This document shows, piece after piece, positions 7,275-11,313 of a stretch of 11,313 bases of DNA. Below the pieces are notes generated by a model, which saw only the letters and a list, made by a program, of their open reading frames with translations, was not told the DNA's origin and did no database searches. The stretch lies in contig JASEFB010000067.1 of the NCBI GenBank assembly GCA_030019325.1, positions 1 through 11,313 on the forward strand, read 5' to 3'. Made by a program: the position numbers and the translations under genes. Position 1 is the stretch's first letter. The number at the start of each line of letters is the position of its first letter. Source of the stretch: an archaeon (lineage in GTDB: Archaea > Halobacteriota > Syntropharchaeia > Alkanophagales > Methanospirareceae).

Positions 7275-7720
7275 GCGAAGGGGAACCTTTCCTCGGATAC
7301 CAAATCATTTTATCTTCTATCCTTAGTGCCCTTCTTATATCGCTTATAGGTATTAGATTTAGTTTCAGAAGGTGAGCGCGCCGGAATTTACAAATCGTTA
7401 CTTTGCCGCCCCTGCACGGAGAACTCTGTGCGAACGCACTAAGGCCCAAAAAATAGTGGAATAATCCAGGATAATAGGTTATCTTACCCTTTTTCGTCCT
7501 CATGATTAAACCACCATAGATAATTATTTATCACAATCTCAAACCCCCCAAAATTTTTAAGTAACTTATCTAAAAAAGATTCCTCATTTCTCTCAGCGCA
7601 TCGCTGTTGATATAAACCTTTGTCTGTTATAACCTGACATTACGAGTTTTATAGGCTACAATATCACGTATCTCTAATAGATCGCAATCTATGGTGCATT
7701 AAGCCACTATAATCCGCCGA
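7275..7720. other. Intergenic stretch without a convincing gene
   Basis: A 103-codon minus-strand frame (7192-7503) crosses copy A of the repeat and overlaps the DUF373 end; its composition is unlike a protein family I know, so I do not call it. The stretch holds one clear hairpin, arms GCACGGAG (7414-7421) and CTCTGTGC (7424-7431), realistically 7 bp with a 4-base loop, and an ATAGGCTACA at 7651-7660 that is the reverse complement of the motif at 7735 and 7830. Otherwise I see nothing. Confidence 0.5.
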
Positions 7721-7724
7721 AAGC

Positions 7725-7756
7725 TTTATAAGCCTGTAGCCTATATATGGGCTACA
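7725..7756 (+). promoter_or_regulatory. TATA box plus operator-like inverted repeat
   Basis: GCTTTATAAGCC (7723-7734) contains a consensus TATA box, TTTATAA (7725-7731). Directly after it, TGTAGCC (7735-7741) and GGCTACA (7750-7756) form a perfect inverted repeat around TATATATG. The start site expected 27 bases from the TATA centre falls at 7755-7756, the A of an ATG. A repressor bound to the repeat would block initiation. TGTAGCCTAT recurs at 7830-7839 and, inverted, at 7651-7660. The only frame that follows is 17 codons long (MTKTRIKGIDLCFCNDQ, 7756-7809), so the controlled gene is either tiny, an RNA, or lost. Confidence 0.45.
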
Positions 7757-7810
7757 TGACGAAAACACGAATAAAAGGGATAGACCTTTGTTTTTGTAAC
7801 GACCAGTGAA

Positions 7811-7860
7811 CTGATGAGTTTTTTTAGGTTGTAGCCTATGCAACGCTGAAACTCAGGTTA
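7811..7860 (+). ncRNA. Possible structured RNA (nested hairpin), weak
   Basis: Outer arms TGAGTTT (7815-7821) and AAACTCA (7849-7855) enclose inner arms GTTG (7828-7831) and CAAC (7841-7844). The 5' side contains CTGATGA and the 3' side CTGAAAC, reminiscent of the boxes of a C/D-box sRNA or a hammerhead core. There is no D'/C' pair in the 28 bases between them, and the hammerhead stem II does not pair. A promoter lies upstream (TATA 7725-7731). I report it as a structured candidate without a class. Confidence 0.2.
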
Positions 7861-7981
7861 TAATCTCATCAATTCTTTCAATCAGACGTCTTATATTTTC
7901 ATTCATCTTTTAGGATATTCACTTAGAGTTTTTCTGTCTTGTGCAGCTTTCTCTTCACACTAAGTCTCGATTGATCTAACT

Positions 7982-8134
7982 GTGGCTCAGACAATACTAC
8001 CAAACGACCACATCCCATCCCCTCTTCCCGGGTTAAGCGAAGAAACGAAGGAGCGGTTTCAAAAAGATGGGAGTATGGGCGAGATGGTTGTGTTTGGCAT
8101 CCTGAATATTCATTGTATAGTAGCTAATAAATAA
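7982..8134 (+). CDS. Possible 50-aa ORF or gene remnant
   Basis: The GTG-initiated frame (MAQTILPNDHIPSPLPGLSE...) ends at TAA 8132-8134. Its composition is protein-like (SEETKERFQKDGS, then a hydrophobic stretch MVVFGILNIHCIV) and the base composition is richer in G+C than the flanks. No Shine-Dalgarno precedes the GTG, and an internal ATG at 8075 (MGEMVVFGILNIHCIVANK) is an alternative. No family is recognised. It may be the degraded 3' end of a lost gene. Confidence 0.2.
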   Translation: MAQTILPNDHIPSPLPGLSEETKERFQKDGSMGEMVVFGILNIHCIVANK

Positions 8135-8151
8135 GTTTCGGTGACCAAAAT

Positions 8152-8160
8152 TTTTTATAA
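8152..8160 (+). promoter_or_regulatory. TATA box of the 26-aa membrane smORF
   Basis: TTTTTATAA is centred about 27 bases before 8183. A transcript starting there would carry the Shine-Dalgarno at 8190-8200 and the ATG at 8205. The promoter, ribosome site and start codon are all spaced as expected for an archaeal gene. Confidence 0.5.
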
Positions 8161-8204
8161 CTCCCTTTGTTGCTTGAGATGTTATATGTGGAGGAGTGAT
8201 TGGA

Positions 8205-8285
8205 ATGGATAAGTTGGACGGATTGGAGGTATTGGGGGTTGTCATATCGCTCATAGGCATATCCTACTGTTATATTTTCATTTAA
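8205..8285 (+). CDS. Small single-TM protein, 26 aa
   Basis: This short frame reads MDKLDGLEVLGVVISLIGIS followed by YCYIFI and a TAA at 8283-8285. An unusually good ribosome site precedes it: GGAGG (8190-8194) ten bases upstream and an overlapping GGAGTGAT (8193-8200). A TATA box at 8152-8160 fits the leader length. The N-terminus is charged and residues 9-26 are a continuous hydrophobic helix, so it would be a minimal inner-membrane protein with a short cytoplasmic end. No family is recognised. It stands alone between the DUF373 gene and the convergent PP-loop gene, 41 bases from that gene's stop. The signals make it more than a chance frame, but expression and conservation are untested. 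Confidence 0.55.
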   Translation: MDKLDGLEVLGVVISLIGISYCYIFI

Positions 8286-8326
8286 AAATAAACTTCTACG
8301 ATATTCTTCATTTCGTCTGCTTTCTC

Positions 8327-9349
8327 TTATATCCTCAGCCGAGCAACCTCGTTTTCATCAAGGGGCGATACAATTATTCGTGCTTTCTTTTCTCCATTCC
8401 CATATTCCACCTGTATCGCTTTTTCTTTGGCGCCAGCATCTGAATACCGCGCAGTCAGCTTTGCCGCGAGTTCAATCGCTTCTTTGCTCTTCGGGCCTTC
8501 CAAAATCGTTATTGGACTCCCGAAACCGGGTACCTCGAAAACATAATCCTCAGGACTGTGGGGCTCCGCCCCACGACCCCGCAAGCCCTGTAAGGGCTTA
8601 GTCAACTCCAAAAGGAGCTTATTTTCTTCTTCATTTCTTCCCACTATGATTTTGGACGAAGCAACCCGGAAATGCCTGCCTATTTTCAGTAATGAGACAT
8701 CCCTCTTCGTCGCTTCTTCTTTATGCTCAAACAAATCTCTGACTTTCGACGCAAATTCCTTGTACGTTAAGAGGCACCCGCCCGATGGTGATGGATAATC
8801 CTCATGCAGCCCAAACTTTTCTGCAAGTGCAATCTGAGGTTTTCTGCTTCTCCCCCTTATAGCCAAGAGTTTGCTTCGGTCTACCCATCCTTCGCGCTCG
8901 GGGATCGTTTCTGGCAATAGTTTTGCGGATAAAGGCCTCAAAATCATATTTTCCAACCCCGCTTCTTTCTCCTCGAGCTCTAATGCTTTCCTGTGCTGGC
9001 TCATTGGTCGTTCACCGAGGACGTCGCCTGTGACAATGAACTTAGCACCGACTTCTTTCGCAATTCTTTTCGCTTCTCGCAGCATATAAATTCGACAATC
9101 TATACAGGGGTTCATTCCTGAGCCATAGCCATACGTGGGGTTTCGTATTACGTCGAGGTATTCTTCGCCGACTTCAGCCTGTATCAGCGAGATTCCAAAC
9201 TTCTTTGCGATCTCTTCCGCATAATCCCTTTTTTCAGAAGTAACAGGCAGAATAAACTTCACTGCCACGACTTCGATACCTTGATCTAAGATCAGCTTAG
9301 TCGCTAATATCGAATCCAAGCCGCCGGATAACAATGCTAAGGCTTTCAT
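8327..9349 (-). CDS. PP-loop ATP pyrophosphatase, predicted tRNA thiouridylase-like (MnmA/ThiI-like)
   Basis: This 340-aa protein starts with the PP-loop SGGLDS (8-13), which binds ATP and adenylates a nucleobase oxygen in tRNA-thiolating enzymes. Also visible are NPCIDC (80-85), TGDVLGERPMSQHRKAL (107-123), RPLSAKLLPETIPE (138-151), GRSRKPQIALA (166-176) and SPSGGCLL (187-194). C82, C85 and C192 are candidate catalytic or metal-binding cysteines. This set is typical of a family annotated as tRNA 2-thiouridylase/ThiI-like in archaea and anaerobic bacteria; the exact base modified is unknown. A separate C-terminal domain starts at about 266 (DYVFEVPGFGSPITIL). Residues 251-264 (KPLQGLRGRGAEPH) are exactly encoded by repeat copy B, placed in the linker between domains and in frame. 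ATG 9349 begins at the PP-loop strand, with no Shine-Dalgarno. thi4, another sulfur-pathway gene, lies 289 bases upstream on the same strand. Confidence 0.88.
   Translation of the reverse strand: MKALALLSGGLDSILATKLILDQGIEVVAVKFILPVTSEKRDYAEEIAKKFGISLIQAEVGEEYLDVIRNPTYGYGSGMNPCIDCRIYMLREAKRIAKEVGAKFIVTGDVLGERPMSQHRKALELEEKEAGLENMILRPLSAKLLPETIPEREGWVDRSKLLAIRGRSRKPQIALAEKFGLHEDYPSPSGGCLLTYKEFASKVRDLFEHKEEATKRDVSLLKIGRHFRVASSKIIVGRNEEENKLLLELTKPLQGLRGRGAEPHSPEDYVFEVPGFGSPITILEGPKSKEAIELAAKLTARYSDAGAKEKAIQVEYGNGEKKARIIVSPLDENEVARLRI
8558..8599 (+). repeat. Double-hairpin palindromic element, copy B (inside the PP-loop gene)
   Basis: Stem 1 has arms GTGGGGC (8558-8564) and GCCCCAC (8568-8574) around TCC. 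The linker is GACCCCGC. Stem 2 has arms AAGCCCT (8583-8589) and AGGGCTT (8593-8599) around GTA. The 42 bases are exactly 14 codons and encode residues 251-264 of the minus-strand enzyme without disturbing the frame. It differs from copy C by one base, in the first loop. Confidence 0.9.
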
Positions 9350-9638
9350 TTTTGTATAGTGGAATAAAAACCACGAGATTTCACGAGATTAACACAAGAA
9401 GATGAAGCAATAAAGAATAGAATAGCCAATGGAGAGCTAATCTCTACCATTATTTTTAGCCTTAGTATTATAAAATACTTTTTGGTGCTTAAAAAAGAGC
9501 TAAACAAACACCTTTTTGTTTGTAGGCTACTACTCTTTAAAAGTGTACTCTGGATGCTTCTTTGTTTTTCTTTTAGCACAGGTTTTCTTTTTCTGAAAAA
9601 GAAAAAGTGTTGTGTAATCTTGTGGTTATAAAAGCATC
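9350..9638. other. AT-rich spacer with three hairpins between thi4 and the PP-loop gene
   Basis: No gene is convincing here; a 77-codon minus-strand frame is low complexity. The spacer holds hairpins AGTATT/AATACT (9464-9479, followed by TTTT) and ACAAACA/TGTTTGT (9504-9523), the latter flanked by AAAGAG...CTCTTT so that the whole fold spans about 9494-9539. A third hairpin is given separately as the thi4 terminator. CACGAGATT is repeated in tandem (9372-9380, 9382-9390). A GTAGGCTAC at 9522-9530 partly resembles the motif at 7735. Confidence 0.5.
9583..9607 (-). terminator. Hairpin and T-rich tract downstream of thi4
   Basis: TTTTCTTTTTC (9583-9593) and GAAAAAGAAAA (9595-9605) are perfect inverted arms separated by one base. 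Read on the minus strand, the stretch is CTTTTTCTTTTTC about 30 bases after the thi4 stop codon. U-rich tracts end transcription in archaea, so this is the likely thi4 terminator. Confidence 0.5.
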
Positions 9639-10424
9639 TTATAGCTTGAGCTTCTCAATGGCAATTTCTGCCGCTCTCTTCCCTGATAGTAACATAGCAC
9701 CAAAGGTAGGACCCATTCGTGGAAGCCCATATGCAGTAGAAACAGCCATACCGGTAACTATCAGCCCGGGATAAAGTTCAGAGGTATGCGCTACCACGAG
9801 ATTCTCAGACCTCTCAACCCACATTGCTCCCTGTCCCTTGGTCTTAAGCAGCCCTCTTTCCTCTAATTTTTTTACCACTGAGGCATCGTGACCTGTTGCG
9901 TCTATCACGAGCTTAGATTCCAATGAGACAGGATCAATAGCTGCTATTTCATGAGGAATCGCAGAAACCGCAGTCCAATTTACTACAACCCCACTCACTT
10001 GTTCGTTATGCAGAACCACGTCATCCAGACTTACCATATTTATTATCTTCGCCCCAGCATCACAGGTTGCCGCGATTAATTTCGAGCATGCATGTGGTGC
10101 ATCAGCAACGTATAATCCTTTGCTATACTCCTTATAAGGCACACCAAGCTCATCGAGAATGCTTTCAGCCGGTGACCTTATCGTGAGCTTGTTCATCAAA
10201 AACCCGCCGAGCCAGAACCCGCCACCTAAATAGTTGTTCCGTTCTATAAGTACCACTTTCACCCCCTCGGACGCCAGTTCTCTACCTGCCATCAATCCTG
10301 ATGGTCCACCGCCTACTATAATTACGTCGCTCTCCACGTAATTCTCAAATTCTTTCGCAAATTCATCTACTATCGCTCTCGTAATCTGGCTTTCTGATGC
10401 GTGTGAAAATTCTATGGGTTTCAT
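9639..10424 (-). CDS. thi4: Thi4-family thiamine thiazole synthase (archaeal type)
   Basis: This 261-aa FAD/NAD-fold enzyme makes the adenylated thiazole precursor of thiamine from NAD and glycine. Visible motifs are the dinucleotide-binding VIIVGGGPSGLMAG (34-47), the LIERNNYLGGGFWLGG stretch (59-74), ATGHD (176-180) and the C-terminal GLPRMGPTFGAMLLSGKRAA (233-252). The yeast enzyme destroys an active-site cysteine to supply sulfur; here the segment after ATGHD (ASVVKKLEERGLL) has no cysteine, which fits the archaeal sulfide-using catalytic type. Length and motif order are normal. On the minus strand GATATAAAC (10446-10454) lies about 26 bases before the ATG and there is no Shine-Dalgarno, so the mRNA is probably leaderless, leaving no room for a TPP riboswitch. 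Its divergent neighbour is the winged-helix gene. Confidence 0.95.
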   Translation of the reverse strand: MKPIEFSHASESQITRAIVDEFAKEFENYVESDVIIVGGGPSGLMAGRELASEGVKVVLIERNNYLGGGFWLGGFLMNKLTIRSPAESILDELGVPYKEYSKGLYVADAPHACSKLIAATCDAGAKIINMVSLDDVVLHNEQVSGVVVNWTAVSAIPHEIAAIDPVSLESKLVIDATGHDASVVKKLEERGLLKTKGQGAMWVERSENLVVAHTSELYPGLIVTGMAVSTAYGLPRMGPTFGAMLLSGKRAAEIAIEKLKL

Positions 10425-10445
10425 AAACCAACTATTTCATTTGTT

Positions 10446-10454
10446 GTTTATATC
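10446..10454 (-). promoter_or_regulatory. TATA box of thi4
   Basis: GATATAAAC on the minus strand is centred about 26 bases upstream of the thi4 ATG. This places the start site at the start codon and predicts a leaderless message. Confidence 0.6.
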
Positions 10455-10514
10455 TTTTACTTCTGGCGCTGCGAACAGCACGAATGTAGAGAAATGAGTC
10501 ACCTTTGCGGTTGC

Positions 10515-10522
10515 TTTATAAG
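10515..10522 (+). promoter_or_regulatory. TATA-like box ahead of repeat copy C
   Basis: TTTATAAG is set in the 12-mer GCTTTATAAGCC (10513-10524), identical to the one at 7723-7734. A start site near 10545 would put the double-hairpin element in the 5' leader of the winged-helix gene. Part of the 12-mer overlaps a truncated half-copy of the repeat (AAGCCCTTAC, 10520-10529). Confidence 0.4.
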
Positions 10523-10543
10523 CCCTTACTGAGCCTTTCAGGT

Positions 10544-10585
10544 AAGCCCTTACAGGGCTTGCGGGGTCGTGGGGCAGAGCCCCAC
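10544..10585 (-). repeat. Double-hairpin palindromic element, copy C (upstream of the winged-helix gene)
   Basis: It is inverted relative to copies A and B. Stem 2 has arms AAGCCCT (10544-10550) and AGGGCTT (10554-10560) around TAC, then comes linker GCGGGGTC, then stem 1 with arms GTGGGGC (10569-10575) and GCCCCAC (10579-10585) around AGA. It matches copy B in 41 of 42 bases. A partial direct repeat of one arm, AAGCCCTTAC, lies at 10520-10529. The frame through it reads KPLQGLRGRGAEPH, as in copy B, and runs in frame into the downstream gene. Confidence 0.9.
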
Positions 10586-10618
10586 ATAAAGAAAGATTTA
10601 TCAAAGAAACAAGATAGC

Positions 10619-10927
10619 ATGCTTTTGGATACAGCTATTTTAAAGGAGGCGCTGGAGCATTATGCACTTGACAATGATAAATTGGATGCCTTAGCAAGCA
10701 CCGCAATAAACGTTGTAAAGAGCATGTGGCAGCAGTACCGTGAAACGACCCGGGGGCTGATCGGAGAAATGGTTAAGAAGGCTGGAAAGAGCGGTATGGA
10801 ACGTGATAAGGTAGTGCAAGCGTTAAAGACCAAAGGGTTAGAAGAGGGGTTGGTAGAAGACGTAATTGACGAACTTATCCAGGAGAAGAGATGCTATGAG
10901 CTTGATATTGGGGTTTTAAAGTGTTAA
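10619..10927 (+). CDS. Small protein with predicted winged-helix domain
   Basis: This 102-aa protein has a helical N-terminal half (ILKEALEHYALDNDKLDALA, then NVVKSMWQQYRETTRGL) and a C-terminal segment, about 58-101, with the pattern of a winged helix: MERDKVVQALKTKGLEEGLVEDVIDELIQEKRC then YELDIGVLK. The ending resembles the C-terminal winged helix of archaeal MCM helicases (eLxxxgxIYEpxpGylk); a DNA-binding role is inferred from that. I chose ATG 10619; there is no good Shine-Dalgarno. The frame is open without a stop back to a TTG at 10505 through repeat copy C, which would add 38 residues including KPLQGLRGRGAEPH; I consider that extension less likely because a TATA box lies inside it. 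The stop overlaps, by the bases TTAA, the end of a doubtful convergent minus-strand frame. Confidence 0.72.
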   Translation: MLLDTAILKEALEHYALDNDKLDALASTAINVVKSMWQQYRETTRGLIGEMVKKAGKSGMERDKVVQALKTKGLEEGLVEDVIDELIQEKRCYELDIGVLKC

Positions 10928-11313
10928 CTTCTTATAGCCAGAACAGCATTCATCCAAGCTTTTTCCTCTTCGTTTCTGGATGCAAGGTTCTGTTCAGAGG
11001 TGGTGGCTAACCTTTCCTCAGGTTGGATTTTCACCAACTGGATGACATGAACTTTGCTCGGCACGGTCATAGCCGCTTCGGGTTTCAGTCTGGGGGGATT
11101 TTTGGGAACTAAGAACTTTACGGAAAGCGCTAAATTATAGGTGTAGGGCAATTCGCATACCTAAGTGGCGCTAATGTGAAGAAGCAGCTAATCAAGGCGA
11201 TAAGGTGAATGAAGAACGAAACCACAGAAAAGGAAGAGAGGTATAAAGTAAATTTTTACATCAATTGTTGCAATTGAAGAAACCCAGACAAAATTCATTT
11301 CCGGTTTTGGCGC
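10928..11313. other. Right-end stretch without a firm gene
   Basis: A minus-strand frame from a TTG at 11151 to TAA at 10924-10926 (75 aa) has a protein-like sequence, with segments NLALSVKFLVPKNPP and EEEKAWMNAVLAIRS, but no ATG near its start and no ribosome site, so it may be a gene remnant. Further right, TATAAAG (11242-11248) is followed by a hairpin with arms TCAATTG (11261-11267) and CAATTGA (11271-11277). A gene might begin at the very edge; it cannot be resolved here. Confidence 0.4.

Noticed and set aside
7192..7503. 103-codon minus-strand frame across repeat copy A
   Set aside because: It overlaps the DUF373 end and is kept open partly by the repeat; apart from a weak GGTGG before its ATG there is no support and no family resemblance.
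7811..7852. Hammerhead ribozyme suggested by CTGATGAG ... GAAAC
   Set aside because: The bases between the two core motifs do not pair as stem II, and the base before GAAA is T rather than C.
7270..8042. 11-base direct repeat GTTAAGCGAAG at 7270 and 8032
   Set aside because: An 11-mer match in this length of sequence is not far from chance and no shared flanks support an att or target site.
9346..9579. 77-codon minus-strand frame upstream of the PP-loop gene
   Set aside because: Low-complexity AT-rich sequence that overlaps several hairpins and the start of the PP-loop gene.
1..11313. CRISPR array, tRNA or rRNA
   Set aside because: No regularly spaced repeats, no tRNA-like T-loop or cloverleaf and no rRNA stretch were seen by eye on either strand.

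Overview
The window looks like a piece of a euryarchaeal chromosome, most likely from a methanogen- or ANME-type archaeon. The evidence is archaeal-type FtsZ proteins, an archaeal DUF373 membrane protein, an archaeal thiamine-thiazole synthase (Thi4), an F420-hydrogenase beta-subunit (FrhB) relative with two Fe-S motifs, and archaeal TATA boxes, some placed for leaderless or near-leaderless mRNAs. An ANME-1/Methanophagales assignment is my guess from the overall style and cannot be proved from this stretch.

Layout. Positions 110-2202 (+) hold an unrecognised two-TM protein and an FrhB-family oxidoreductase. A canonical archaeal ftsZ follows on the minus strand (2301-3362). Divergent from it is a compact plus-strand operon: an FtsZ paralogue broken by one frameshift and one stop (3546-4696), a small two-TM/coiled-coil protein whose Shine-Dalgarno lies in the end of the preceding gene (4704-5057), and an intact FtsZ paralogue about 85% identical to the broken one (5075-6178). 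A hairpin plus T-tract closes the operon. A DUF373 membrane protein follows (6255-7274). Then comes about 1 kb with no large gene, holding operator-like repeats, a structured candidate RNA and a convincing 26-aa membrane smORF (8205-8285). On the minus strand are a PP-loop thiouridylase-like enzyme (8327-9349) and thi4 (9639-10424). A 102-aa winged-helix-like protein lies on the plus strand (10619-10927), and the right end has no firm gene.

Two things stand out. First, a double-hairpin element of about 42 bp occurs three times, with compensatory base changes between copies. One copy lies in frame inside the PP-loop enzyme and encodes KPLQGLRGRGAEPH, one forms the C-terminus of the DUF373 protein, and one sits in the leader, or an in-frame N-terminal extension, of the winged-helix gene. 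It behaves like a protein-invading palindromic repeat, comparable in principle to the Rickettsia palindromic elements. Second, duplicated FtsZ paralogues with an altered nucleotide loop (GRGCGG instead of GLGAGG) flank a small two-TM coiled-coil protein, which suggests a second, membrane-attached FtsZ filament system beside the canonical ftsZ. One of its two paralogues appears recently inactivated, or the sequence has errors there.
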